Assembly: GCA_954871525.1 (NCBI GenBank)
Contig: OX940861.1
Location: forward strand, 10,834,842-10,898,841
Length of the DNA stretch: 64,000 bases
Direction of reading: 5' to 3'
From: Parietaria judaica
Lineage: Eukaryota > Streptophyta > Magnoliopsida > Rosales > Urticaceae
A program made the translations under genes and the position numbers. A model generated the notes under the pieces. It was not told where the DNA came from and ran no database searches. It saw nothing but the letters and a program-made list of their open reading frames with translations. Positions 1 to 11,164 of the stretch are shown here, piece by piece. Position 1 is the stretch's first letter, and each line of letters begins with the position of its first letter.

Positions 1-40
1 GATTGTAACCGTTGTTATAATCACAATTAAGTCTTACAGT

Positions 41-52
41 TGGTATCAGAGC
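41..52 (+). other. Primer-binding site of copia no. 1 (tRNA-iMet)
   Basis: tggtatcagagc is complementary to the 3' end of initiator methionine tRNA, the usual minus-strand primer of plant Ty1-copia elements. It lies two bases after the LTR terminus ending in CA. Confidence 0.85.
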
Positions 53-1471
53 GTATGATATAGCCTCTGCATTGTTTTTTTTCCCCATTTTTGGTCTTTC
101 GTATTTTACGTTAAAACTTAAAAATAATTATGGGAAACTCATGTAAATTCGATTTATATAAATTCTGGACTTTAAAACGTTTATTTTACTGAAAGCTTGA
201 GGGAGAAAACTTCAGGGCTTGATAGTGTCGTAATTGGGTAATTTCGACCCGTCTGAAGGTTGAAGACGACTAAAACGACATGTCGTTTAGCTCCTGACGT
301 TGTTTTGCGTCGTTTGTGAAGGGGTTGTTGTTTTTTCATTATCCTTGTCATTTTTCTCCCCTGCCTCCTTTTGGGTTGATTTCTTTGGGCATGAATCTTG
401 AAAAGCCTTGTTTATTACAAGTTATAGCCCAAGTTTATAGTTTTATGAGTTATTTTTTACATTAATTTTGACCAGATTATTTGGTTCAGCTTAAAAATGC
501 CTGTTTTTGTTTTTAAAATAAACTAAACTACTTTTTACGTGTTTGGTGAAATTGTTGTTACAAAAAATTCAAAAGCAAGTTTAGATTTTTTGTACAGGAG
601 TCTTAAAAGCCAGAATTCGTAGCTTTTGGTTTTTTCTAAAAACAAAAATACGGTTTTTAGTTTATTTTAGTTTTTTTACCCTATATATATTGTTTTACCA
701 AACACTAAATCAACTTTTGTTACTAACAAAAACTCTTTTATAAACATTTACCAAACGCTTGTCAGTTTTTAAAAAAAGCAGTTTTTTTATAAAACTAAAA
801 CTAAAAACAACTTAAAAAAAAAATTAAGTTGTACTAAACGGGCCCAATATCAGTTGCGAAAATTATTAAAATAATGATTATTATTATCTTTATTTCTTGA
901 TGTTCACTTTGTGATATTAAATTACTCATGATTGTTTTGGTTTATTTATATAATTTTGGAGAATTATACTCGTGTAATATATTGAACATGTTTATCACAA
1001 AATCATGTTATGGAGTTGTATGTCAAATTTATTTGCATTTTTATACTTTTTAAAATAAAATCATGCATATGGATAATGATGATTAAATGTCATGATATAT
1101 TTGAGTTAATATTTAGTGATTTTAATATGTTTTTATTTATTTGAAGATACATGTTTAATTTAAAAAAAAAAAACATATGTATGAAAAGAATCACGTACAA
1201 AATTTAGTTGTAGTAAATAATACAAAGTTTGATAAAATTCATCCCACAAGATATTTTACTGAATTCTGTATGATTAATTATAATAGAATATCAAAATTAT
1301 ATTTCTTAATCTACCCACATGAATTAAGAAAAGGAAGTTAAATTTTGATAATTTTATTGGTTTATTGAAATGTTTCCAATTGAGTACAACTTTAGCCCAC
1401 ATGCAAGTTATATGTCTATAGATTCATTACTGTGTGCTTTACATTGGTAATGCATAACATTGAAAGTTTAG

Positions 1472-2228
1472 TGTTGAGGGCGATTTCACATCCCTCTTCC
1501 AGTCACAAAAATAATCACAAAGAACAAGTTAACAACAATGATCAGTGAATATCTTTGATTTATTATATTTCCGACAAGAGCTCGGTTTTCTTTCGTTGAA
1601 TAGCTGGACAGTCGAAGGATCAAGTACAAAGAACTTTCTCTATTTCTTAAGCCTTTCTCTTACAGGACTTTCTCTCTTTTTTCTCTGGTTTCTCTCCTTT
1701 TTTCCGAACCCTTACAAACGAGGCTTAACTTGCCCTTTATAGATCTTAAATTATGCATTCTCACATCTTTCCCGCCCTTTTCTCACATCTAATCACTAGT
1801 TTCTCTAGGAGTAATTCGAGGGAAGCGTGGTTAACCCATGCTTTACGTCATTCTTAGAGCAGACTGCCAGAGTGGGTAGGTGGGCTTCATTAAATGCACA
1901 TCTCGTCAGCCGTCATTCGGCTCTGCACGCTTCGTCGTCGATGCCTCTCGTCGAGTGGGTAGGTGGGCTTCATTAAATGCACCTCTCGTCAGTGGTCATT
2001 CAGCTCTGCACGACTCGTCGTCGATGCCTCTCGTCGAGTGAGTGATGGGACACTTCGTCGCGGCTCGCCTTTACCCTAGTCAGACTTCGTCGCGGCTTAA
2101 ACCTCCTCGAGGATGTTCCTTCGTTGACCATCGGTCAACGAACCTCCTCGCCCTCCTCTTACGTCGTTTACGGGACAAAATGACACGAGTTGTGTTGAGG
2201 ATGGATTTGACCAAGTCCGACCTTAACA
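1472..2228 (-). mobile_element. Solo LTR of the large non-autonomous LTR family
   Basis: Read on the minus strand this 757 bp unit starts TGTTAAGGTCGG and ends CCCTCAACA. It matches the LTRs at 4017-4768 and 15795-16542 over its whole length. The 5 bp duplication TTTAG flanks it exactly (1467-1471 and 2229-2233), so it is a true insertion reduced to a single LTR by LTR-LTR recombination. It contains a tandem duplication of about 84 bp (around 1871-2036, each copy holding gggtaggtgggcttcatt) that the other LTRs of the family share. With the 5' LTR at 4017 it forms an inverted LTR pair on either side of the copia coding region. Confidence 0.95.
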
Positions 2229-2262
2229 TTTAGTCTCATAATTTTTTTAAAGCTTACCGTGC

Positions 2263-4016
2263 ATGTATATTTTTGCAGCATCACTTTCCATGAATACTAA
2301 TGATCTCAAAGTTGAAGTTCCTACGCTGAACGGTGAAAACTACACTGTTTGCAAAGAGAGGGTACTCCTTTATTTAGGAGTTACTGACATGGACTATGCC
2401 ATTCGTAAGGATGAGCCATTGACCTTGAACTCCAGCAATGAAGAACGCGAGCTTCATGAAAAGTGGGAGAAGTATAACCGACTCTCTATTATGTTCATAA
2501 AGACTCACATAAGTATTGGATTAAGGGGTTCGATTGAGAAGTATGAAAATGTTTGTTCGCTTTTGGAGGCGATTGAAGAACAATTCCTAACTTTTTACAA
2601 GTCACTATCAAGTACCCTCATTGGGCGGTTCTCGTCACTAAAGCTTACTGGTCTCGGTGGTGTGCCTGAACACATCATGAAGATGCGGGACATTGCGGCA
2701 AAACTGAAAACATTAATGGTTGAGATGTCTGATACTTTCTTGGTCCATTACATATTCTTCCCCATAAATTTGCACCCTTTAAGATATCCTACAACACACA
2801 TAAGGATAAATGGTCTATTAATGAGCTTTTGACCATGTGTGTTCAAGAGGAAAGTCGTTTGATGGTGAGCAAGGAGAAACTGTAATGCTGGTAACCAACA
2901 AGAAAGGGAAAAGGCATCATAAGGATAAATAAAAAGAGAAAATTCTCATTCAAGGTGGAATTAGTAAAGAATTCAAGTGTTTTTTCTGTAAAAAGAAACG
3001 GCACATGAAGAAGGACTGCTTGAAGTTCCAACAATGGCTAAAAAATAAAGGTATCACTATCTCCCTTATTTGTTATGAATCTAATATGGCTGATATTCAT
3101 GATAACACATGGTGGGTTGACTCTGGTTCTTCAATCCATATTTCAACATCTTTGCAAGAAATGACAAACCTGCGGAAACTAGTGGGAAATGAGCGGAACA
3201 TTTATTCAAGAAACAAAATGCGCCCGGCTATTGAATTTGTTGAAACTTGCCAAATTACTTTGTCGAGTGATTTTATTTTGACTTTGCATGATGTCTTTTA
3301 TGTATCTGAATTTTCGTAGAATTTGATTTCAGTATCTAGACTATTGCCTTTCGGCTATGCTTTCAATTTCTATGAAACATAACTTAGTTTATTTTATAAA
3401 TCAAATGTTGTGAGGAATGACATTTTGTGCAATGGTTTATTTATGATGAATTTGCAAAGTAACATCACTAACTCAGTTATGTATGTTAAAACTGACATTA
3501 AACGATGTATTGAAAACGAAGAATCTTCTGTGTTGTGGCATCGGAGATTGGGACATATCTCTAAGGATTGAATCAAAAGGTTAGTAAATGATGGAGTACT
3601 TAGTAGTACTGAAAATTTTGTTGAGTTTGAGATTTGTGTGGACTGCATAAAGGGAAAGCAGACTAAGATATCCAAAAAGGGTGCACATAGAAGTTATCAA
3701 TTACTTGATAAGTTGATATATCCATTCAGATATTTGTTGTCCAGATATTGATATGCAAAATGGTCCAAAATACTTAATCTCTTTTATTGATGACTTCTTT
3801 TGGTACATGAATGTCTACTTGCTTTATAACAAAAGTGAAGCGTTAGATGTCTTTAAGGTTTTTAAGACAAAAGTAGAAAAACAATGTGAGAAGCAAATCA
3901 AGATTGTCAGGACTGACAGACGAGGATTATTTTGGTAGATACACCGAAAGTGGTCAAGCACCAGGTCCATTTACTAAGTTTTTTCAAGAGCATGGAATAG
4001 TTGCTCAGTACACGAC
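2263..4016 (+). pseudogene. Copia no. 1 gag-protease-integrase pseudogene
   Basis: The gag start (MNTNDLKVEVPTLNGENY, from about 2290) and a UBN2-type gag region are readable to about 2755; a frameshift follows. A zinc knuckle of CX2CX4HX4C form (CFFCKKKRHMKKDC) is at about 2978-3020. The aspartic protease motif WWVDSGSS is at about 3111-3134. A pre-integrase region (LWHRRLGHIS) is at about 3534, followed by integrase core pieces (SFIDDFFWYMNVYLL, IKIVRTDR, GQAPGPFTKFFQEHGIVAQY) to 4016. In-frame stops and frameshifts near 2760, 2890, 3320, 3570 and 3938 mean it cannot make a polyprotein. The order gag-PR-INT is the Ty1-copia order. The frame is cut at the insertion of the 12.5 kb element. 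Confidence 0.9.
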
Positions 4017-4768
4017 TGTTAAGGTCGGATTTGGTCAAATCCATCCTCAACACAACTCGTGTCGTTTTGTCCTATAAATGACATAAGGGAAGGCGAGGAA
4101 GTTCGTCGCCCGAGAGTCAAATAAGGCGTACCCTCGAGAAGGATTATCTCCGAGGAGGTTTAACCGCGAGGGAGCAGACTGCGATGAAGTGTCCCATCAC
4201 GCTCGACGAGGAATTTCGTCATGATGAGTTGTGCAGAGCCAAATGACGGCTGACAGGATGCACATTTAATGAAGCCCACCTACTCACTCGATGAGGGGCA
4301 TCAGTGAAGAAGCTTGCAGGACCGAATGACGGCTGACGGGATGCGCATTTAATGAAGCTCACCTACCCATAATGACAGTCTGCTCGGAAGTGACATAAAG
4401 CATAGATTAACCATGCTTCCCTCAAATCAATCTGGGAAGCGAATGATTAAAAAGGGAAAAAGGCGGGAAAGATGCGAGGGGGACATAATGTAAACTCTAT
4501 AAAAGGCTAGTTAAGCCTCGTTGAAAGGGGTTCGGAAAAAGAGGGAAGAAAACGAGAGAAAAGGGAGAATATTCCATAAGAAAAAGGCAGGGAAAATAGA
4601 GAAAGCCATTGTTCTTGATCCTTCAACTGTCCAGCTATTCAACGAAAGGAAACCGAGCTCATATCGGAAAATATAATAAAACAGAGATATTCACTGATCA
4701 TTATTGTTAACTTGTTATTTGTGATTATTTCTGTGACTGGAAAAGGGCGGTGAAAATCGCCCTCTACA
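4017..4768 (+). repeat. 5' LTR of the 12.5 kb element
   Basis: It starts TGTTAAGGTCGG and ends CCCTCTACA. A TATA box (tataaaag, 4498-4505) marks the likely promoter of the genomic RNA. An internal duplication repeats the motif gacggctgac…gcatttaatgaagc. It lacks the 18 bp ggtatggccagcgctaac present in the 3' LTR. Confidence 0.95.
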
Positions 4769-4771
4769 GTT

Positions 4772-4789
4772 TGGCGCCCACCGTGGGGC
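4772..4789 (+). other. Primer-binding site of the 12.5 kb element
   Basis: tggcgcccaccgtggggc begins three bases after the 5' LTR. This type of site is common in plant Ty3-like and LARD elements and differs from the tRNA-Met sites of the two copia elements in this window. A short ATG frame (about 4830-4940, MTLSSDAITSNEARS…) follows where gag would be expected, but it stops after about 36 codons. Confidence 0.8.
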
Positions 4790-5268
4790 TTTGTTTTCTT
4801 TCTAACTCACAGCCAGAAATTTGGAGGAGCATGACGTTATCGAGCGACGCCATCACCAGTAACGAGGCCCGATCTCGAGGAGACCGGCGGTGGCCGCTCG
4901 AGGTAATGTTTGAGCGCGCGAAAACAGCGAGGAGGGCCTAAGGAGCAACTCAAGAGGCAGGAGTGACGCAAGGAGGGAAGACGTACGGACTCTTTGCATT
5001 TAAAAGAAGTAGACGTATAGTCGGCTAGCCAGAAAAGGAAACGCACGCGCATCAATGAATCAGAATGATTCCCGAGGCGTCGCGAAGGGACAACAGTGTT
5101 AGGGAATGCGAAGAGTGTACGCGTGGTGTGAAGTGACGGTTATAAATAAGAAGTTAACAGGAGCAAAAGGAGGAGGGCAGTTTAACTCTCACGAAAACCT
5201 TGATCACTCTACCCAGAAAATTCCAAATTCCCTTTTACTATAAAACCAGTGTTTGTTAGTGTTTCCTC
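4790..5268 (+). other. Leader of the 12.5 kb element with a possible internal promoter
   Basis: No long coding frame is present. A TATA-like site (tataaataag, 5141-5150) lies about 120 bp before the first recognisable sense exon. It could start a subgenomic transcript of the sense coiled-coil gene. This is inferred from position and motif only. Confidence 0.4.
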
Positions 5269-6788
5269 GATGCAGGGGGAGAAAGCATACCAAGAAGAGA
5301 TGACGTTCGAGGAAGGAGGGTTGAAAGCCTTGTCTCGGAGGGGGCTTCTCTCGGGTCCTCTCCGCGCGACGAATACGGCTCGAACATCGAGGCCCTGGCG
5401 CCTCCGGAGCCCACGGTATAGGATGCTTTCTCGGAGTTTCCCTTTCAATTTCTTTTTTTTTTCTTTGTAAATTTCTAATGTTGTGGTTCTTTCTGTAACC
5501 CAAGCGTTTAAGCGAATTAACGAATAAATAAAAGAAATCCTTCTCGGGTTACCTTTTCCTTTCATCGCCAAGCTTCTTCGCTATTGCCCTCGTATACCTG
5601 TTTTCTCTCTCTCCTTTTTTATTTTATTTTTATCACCGGACCTCTTTACTATTTCTTCCGTATCTCCATTCTCTCTTTTCCTTTGTAGGCCGGAGGTGGT
5701 ACCGTTGTTCTTTACCCCGACGCCTCTTCCCCCAGCGACGGAGAAGGTTACGAGGGGGCGGAAGGGCCCGCGTCTGCTCCCGATCCAGCGAGGATTTTAT
5801 CGGGGAATGAAGTTGCTCTCCTTGAGACTACAGAGGCTAAGCTCGCCGAGTGTAGGGCGGAGCGTGACGAAGATAGACGCCTCCTCGCTATTGCCGAGGA
5901 GTCCCTCATTGAGGAACGACAGCGTTATCAGCGGTGCGAAGAGACACTCTCGGCGCAGCTTCGACAAAAAAATGAGTGTTTCAACCGAATCGCCGATGCC
6001 ATAAACCTGCCGCCTGGTCGGGAAGAGCAAATCTCTTTCCATGTCAAGGCCATGCTGAGGAAGCTTGCCCAGGACCGCGACGCAGCCAGGAGCTGGGCAA
6101 TAGAGGAGGAATTTTCTCGCGTACGCCTTTACCATCAAGCGACCGACAAGCTGAGGCACGCCTCTGAGAGGTTTGGTGCTCTCGAGGAAATTGTCCGCAT
6201 TCAGCGCCTGCTGGAAGGTGTGCTCTCGAATATCAAGCTCGTCGAGGGGCTTCCTTCTCGCTCGACCGTTGGCGAGCTTCGAGCCAAACTACCAAGGTGG
6301 CGCAGGTTGGAGCAGGAATACCTGGCTGATTTGGCCGGATTGGAGAAGAAAATTTTCGGTGCTCCTAACTCTCCTCCGCTTTCCCCATGCCTTCCTCCGG
6401 TCGTCACCGAGGCACGCGCGCCGGGCTTTGACGTTCTTCCTTCCTTGTTGGGCACGGTATGGGGCAGCTTAGCTTAAATATTCTGTAGTTTTACCTTTTC
6501 TTTACGTTTGGTTCCTCACTCTTGGCTTCTCTCTTGCAGGCTGATAGTAATGTGGATACGGACCTCGCGGGAACTTCCTCGAGTAAGCCCTCAGGACTTC
6601 CCGCCGACGATCCTGCGTGCTTAGTTGTTGATGACATCCTTCGCCGATGCTGTGATACCCTCATCGAGGAATGTGCCGATGCGGTCCTGGGTCAAGATCC
6701 CCTCGATGATGTCGCTAGACAGGAGGATTGGTCCCTGCGAGAATTGCAATATGTATATCTTCTTGGGGTGTTGACGAATGAATTATAA
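5269..6788 (+). CDS. Sense-strand coiled-coil gene of the 12.5 kb element (intron-containing, 5' end incomplete)
   Basis: Three exon-like blocks in one phase are seen. The first is about 5276-5415, with VESLVSEGASLGSS and ending ACG before gtatag. The second is 5689-6456, 256 codons of charged, Leu/Arg/Glu-rich helical sequence predicted as coiled coil, with SPPLSPCLPP near its end and again ending ACG before gtatgg. The third is 6540-6788, ending LLGVLTNEL and a stop. Acceptors ctttgtag and ctcttgcag are clear and all joins are phase 0. Block 2 is clearly paralogous to the antisense exon at 8812-9484, sharing the pattern LP-W followed by PPLSPC-PP. There is no supported start codon: the first block looks like the tail of another copy of the coiled-coil exon. 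The function is unknown. Proteins pairing this coiled coil with a PF04195-type domain are common in plant repeat-derived gene predictions. Confidence 0.6.
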
Positions 6789-6879
6789 ATAATACTCTGT
6801 ATTTCGTATTTTGAATCAAATGAACATATGATGATTTCCTTTTATGAGTTTATTCGCGATTTACGAACTTGTTTACCGG

Positions 6880-8015
6880 TGAGATGTTTTCTCGGCCCTC
6901 TCACCGGTACGGGCTTGTTCGGCGTCCTTAGCCGTAAATATATTTTCTTCCTGCTCGGCGTTCTTGCCGGCTCGGGCTTGCTCGGCGCCCTTAGCCGTAA
7001 ATATATTTTTTTTCCTTTTTGCTCCACACTGTCGCCGGCTTGGGCTTGCTCGGCACCCTTAGCCGTACGTATATTTTCTTTTTGCTCGGCACTCTCGCCA
7101 GCTCGGGCTTACTCGGCGCCCTTAGCCGTACGTATATTTTCTTTTTGCTCGGCACTCTCGCCGGCTCGGGCTTACTCGGCGCCCTTAGCCGTAACTCTTT
7201 TCTCGGCACTCTCGCCGTACCTCTTTACTCGGCACTCTCACCGTAGTTAATACTTGCGGGTGTCGCTGGGTTTTATCGGGTACGAGCCGATTAGTTTCCT
7301 GGACCCCATAGGCACTCTCGCCTTTAAGGCTTGGCACTTTCGCCATAGGCACTCTCGCCTTGTTTGTTTCCTCGGCACTCTCGCCGGTTTGGGCTTGCTC
7401 GGCACCCTTAGCCGTATATATATTTTTTATAATTTTTTCGGCACTCTCGCCGGATCGGGCTTGCTCGGCACCCTTAGCCGTATATTTTTTTTATAATTTT
7501 CTCGGCACTCTCGCTGGATCGGGCTTGCTCGGCACCCTTAGCCGTATATATATATTTTTTTAATTTTCTCGGCACTCTCGCCGGATCGGGCTTGCTCGGC
7601 ACCCTTAGACGTATATATATATTTTTTTAATTTTCTCGGCACTCTCGCCGGATCGGGCTTGCTCGGCACCCTTAGCCGTATATTTTTTTTTATAATTTTC
7701 TCGGAACTCTCGCCGGATCGGGCTTGCTCGGCACCCTTAGCCGTATATTTTTTTTTAATTTTCTCGGCCCTCTCGCCTGATCGAGCATGCTCGGCACCCT
7801 TAGCCGTATATTTTTTTTTTAATTTTCTCGGCACTCTCGCTGGATCGGGCTTGCTCGGCACCCTTAGCCGTATATTTTTTTTTTATAATTTTCTCGGCAC
7901 TCTCGCCGGATCGGGCTTGCTCGGCACCCTTAGCCGTATATATATATTTTTTTAATTTTCTCGGCACTCTCGCCGGATCGGGCTTGCTCGGCACCCTTAG
8001 CCGTATATATATATA
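6880..8015 (+). repeat. 15-unit tandem array, ~61-72 bp period, inside the 12.5 kb element
   Basis: Units carry a GC-rich half (ctcggcactctcgccgg … gggcttgctcggcac … ccttagccgta) and an AT-rich spacer (tatatatttttttaat). The anchor ccttagccgta, or a one-base variant, recurs near 6929, 6990, 7058, 7119, 7180, 7410, 7471, 7533, 7605, 7670, 7735, 7798, 7863, 7929 and 7992. A gap at 7190-7400 holds degenerate units (ggcactctcgcc only). Downstream units are more alike than upstream ones, as expected from recent local expansion. Open frames run through the array on both strands only because the unit happens to lack stops; they are not treated as genes. Confidence 0.95.
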
Positions 8016-8229
8016 TATATTATTTATATATGAATATTGTGGGAATACTTTTCTTTCTACTCGGTACTCTCACCGAGCAGAGTTGTACACATATATTCTT
8101 GTTAACTTATAATTTCGCTCATTTCTCGAAGTAAAAACATACATACAGACATTAAAACTGAAACAAATTTTCCTCAAGAGACCACGCCAAAAGGGTTCGT
8201 AGAGGCTTCTCGGTAGATCAACCTTCCCT

Positions 8230-8607
8230 TCACGTCGAACAGCGTACGTGCCTTACTCCGGAGCTTGTTCGTCGGTGATCGACCAGGCTGAAGACACGAC
8301 CTTCTCCAGAGAGTCTCTGGTAGGGCGCCCATTGTTGCAGCCCGTGCAGACGTAGGTATACCACTTGAGACCACTTCAGAAGATTCTCATTTTCGATAAG
8401 CTCGCTCATCAGGTCGTTGATATTGAGGTTGCGCCACAGATGGCAGTTCCCCCGAACCTCGCCGCGCAGCGACGTGCACACCATTTCCACCGCGAGGAGC
8501 TCCTCGAGGCTTAGGTACAACAAGACGAGTTCCATTGTGGGGTGGCGTTCACCTGAGACCCTTTGCTGCTCCTGGTCCTGTCGATTCTCCGTGGTGTCCT
8601 CCATCAT
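8230..8607 (-). pseudogene. F-box-like gene fragment captured in the 12.5 kb element
   Basis: The frame from 8607 reads about 125 codons. Residues ~24-60 (LVLLYLSLEELLAVEMVCTS … LWRNLNI) fit the F-box pattern: L..YL....LL....VC..., then LW. They resemble plant SKIP14-like F-box/LRR proteins, including a later FSLVD where the first LRR would begin. After that the similarity appears to slip between frames, which suggests small indels. There are no ubiquitin-ligase partners or C-terminal repeats here. It lies between the tandem array and the antisense coiled-coil exon, inside the LTRs, so it is most simply a host gene piece acquired by the element. An isolated F-box could still bind SKP1 if it were expressed; that is inference. 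The family match is from memory of the motif and should be searched. Confidence 0.55.
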
Positions 8608-8811
8608 TGGGCACGGCTCGTCGCTTCTTGGCCACTATTCATTTCTCCAGCTGTCTTTCGTCGCGTTATCATCTCCTCCTCGTGCTTCCGCCATAGCTTC
8701 CTTGGGCCATTCCCAACCTCCTTAAATGACCATCCTGGACTCGCCTGTATAGCCTTGGCCGGTAACTCCTTCCTCGAACATCATCTCTTCCCGAGAAAGC
8801 ATCCTATACCG

Positions 8812-9484
8812 TGGGCTCCAGAGGCGCCAGGGCCTCGATGTTCGAGCCGTATTCGTCCCACGGAGAGGACCCGAGAGAAGCCCCCTCCGAGATAAGGCTT
8901 TCAACCCTCCGGCTGTCAAGGGTTGGCGGTTTGCAGGGGGAGAGCGGCGGAAAGTCGGGATCCCGGGAAGACTTTTTGTCCAGCTCGCTTGCCTCAGCCC
9001 GGTACCTATCACGGCTTTCGCGCCACGAAGGCAGGCGGGTCTCGAGACCCTCGATGGGTGCCGCAGGAAGGACTTTCTCGGCCAAGCGATGGGCGTTGAT
9101 GGATTGATCGAGAAAATCAAACCTCGCCGAGAGACGCTCCATCTTGGCTTGGGCCTCCTCGAACAGGCGCTCTCGGTCGTGACGCTCTTCAACTGTCTCG
9201 GCTCGCGCAACCTCTAAGTCTTCGGCAAACTTCCTCAGCACAACGTCGACCCGGGACACCAGGTGGTCTTCTTGTTCGAGCGGTACGCCGACAACTTCAC
9301 TGATCTGAGCGAGGCATTCAGCCTTCAGCCGGAGCTTATCGGAGAGATCCGCCTCCTTAGCGGCAGATGAGTTTTTCTATTCCGCGAGTTCGGCCTCTGC
9401 AGCCCGGCGCAGCGAGGTTTCCGACTCCAAGGCAGATCTGGTCTCGTCGAGTTCTGAGGAAAACTTCTCGGCCTTAAACAAGCT
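8812..9484 (-). pseudogene. Antisense coiled-coil exon, paralogue of the sense gene
   Basis: Read from 9484 down, an acceptor-like aacag is followed by a Glu/Lys/Leu-rich heptad sequence (KAEKFSSELDETRSALE…), then FDFLDQSINAHRL, LPSWRESRDRYRAEASELDKK, PPLSPCKPP and SLISEGASLGSS. The exon ends ACG just before gtatagg, the same phase-0 donor as in the sense copy. One in-frame stop (near 9378, after AELAE) breaks it. Across the whole exon it aligns by eye with the sense exon 5689-6456 and with the first sense block. The likely upstream exon is the PF04195-like exon at 14533-15274, separated by an intron that contains the nested LTR fragment. Confidence 0.6.
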
Positions 9485-11005
9485 GTTTTAACCCATTTGT
9501 AAAAGATTATGACTTGTCGTTGAATAAAGATGATACTTATTATGTTAATCTTATTATAGTTTCTGGTAGAGTAAAATAGAATGTTTGATCCATAGTTCAT
9601 AATGGAGTGCAATTATGTTATTATCATCACACCCGAGTCAATGTGAGGAATAATTGATAATCATAATAAATGAACTTAAATTGTCCGTGACCTGATTAAC
9701 TGGGTGGGAGCCCATTAATCGGATAAGGTCATTAATGTGACTAAGTGGTATAATCCTATTCTGGATTAAGTGTGTGTCACACTCACTAGAAGTGCATTAA
9801 GTATGAAGTGTCTTCATACTGGACTGGACCTGACTTAAACTCCGGAAGTTATCATATAAGACCGTCACTGATAACTTGGAGTTGAGTCACTAGTAGATGA
9901 TCAAATGAATATTCGATCTAAGTCCTGAGTGATCTTGAGTCTGAGCTGCTGGCTTGATTGTTCTTTGATTTAACCGTTAAAGAACACGAAATATTACCGC
10001 TGTTCCCAACACTATTATTTTGGGAGCATGATAGTCAGTAGTAAAGGTAGCTTGATCATAGATAAGGGCATCACACAGCTCTCTTCAGAGTCAAGATGAT
10101 TCCCTTAATTGTCGATGGTAAGAAGTGAGAAAGACCCATGGCCAGCTTATGACTCGTAATCATAAGTGGGTCGCTCACAATATTACCGACTGAGTTAAGG
10201 ATGAAAATGCATTGAGGGGCAATACGGTAATACCGCCTGCTCATGTGTGGATCATCAAGTGAAAGATCAATAACCCGAATTTGATTGTATCAATGGACAC
10301 CTTGCTATAAAAGGGAATAATATATACTGTATCACTAAAGAGTGCAGCCTCGGGTTTATAGTGGAATAACACCGAGGTTAACGAACTTCTAGCAGTTCGT
10401 TGGAGCTTAAGTGATATGGGTCCATGGTCCCCAGGATAGCTCCAGAACGGATGATACGTACGTGATTAAATATACGTTTGTTTAATCATTTGACAGGATT
10501 TATAAAACTGAAGTCTAGGGCCGATTTCGGATAGTTTTACCGCGGCAAAAGTACCAAAGTTTGGTACCGGAAATTTAACTGTCAAAAGATGAATGAATTG
10601 AATTTTGTCATCAACTGGAAAGTTGTAGAAAATTTAATTCTGTGCAATTTATCTTTTGGAACCGAGTCAATCCGACTGACGGTTTGTGATTTATAGATTT
10701 AATGAGTTTAACCTAAAGTTTCGGGTTGCATTAATTAAATCACGTGTCACAAATAAAATAGTGGGTTTGTCCCACGACATTTTAACGTGTGATATGAGAG
10801 AGAAGAAATTATAATATAATTTAATTATTGGATTTAATTATTAATAGGATTTATTCCGGATTATTAATAATTAATTAATAATTAATAGATTTATATTATA
10901 TATAATTAATATATATTTGAGAGGTCGCACGCAACGTTCGAGCGTGACCGAAAAATATATGGAGATTGTTTTTAAACAATCAGATTCATATATATTTTTT
11001 TTATA

Positions 11006-11009
<4 letters not shown>

Positions 11010-11042
<33 letters not shown>
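11010..11042 (+). repeat. (AT)n microsatellite
   Basis: Uninterrupted AT dinucleotides within the long LTR of the nested fragment. Similar (AT)n runs occur at 35596-35622 and 36858-36890. Confidence 0.95.
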
Positions 11043-11044
<2 letters not shown>

Positions 11045-11164
11045 AAGAAAAGTGATGCTGACCTGGGAGTGCGTGCCAAGCCATGTACGCGCAAAGTTGG
11101 TTGTGCAGCTGTTGCATATTTGCGGCAGAAGTACCTATTGTTTAGGTACTTGAGATAAAACTCT

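Larger units (their letters stand above)
1..4016 (+). mobile_element. Ty1-copia retrotransposon no. 1, 5' part, decayed and interrupted
   Basis: The first 38 bases look like the end of a 5' LTR (…cttaca). A primer-binding site matching initiator tRNA-Met (tggtatcagagc, 41-52) follows, as is usual in plant copia elements. A non-coding leader runs to about 2262 and is interrupted by a solo LTR at 1472-2228. Broken gag, protease and integrase reading frames follow up to 4016, where the 12.5 kb element is inserted. Only some 18 bases beyond the insertion (16543-16560) could still be copia sequence. Reverse transcriptase, RNase H and a 3' LTR are not seen. Around 480-850 in the leader there is an A/T-homopolymer-rich stretch ending actaaacgggccca that looks like a small MITE, but I could not define its ends. 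Confidence 0.85.

Noticed and set aside
5204..5571. Minus-strand open frames over the first sense exon region
   Set aside because: Shadow frames opposite the sense block and its intron; no domain and no homologue pattern.
6828..7994. Long open frames on both strands with Gly/Leu/Ser-rich repeats
   Set aside because: They are readings of the 61-72 bp tandem array in several frames; no start context, no domain, and all frames are equally open.
8722..9210. A 162-codon minus-strand frame with Arg/Pro-rich sequence
   Set aside because: Overlaps the antisense coiled-coil exon in another phase; the coiled-coil frame has the paralogue on the plus strand, this one does not.
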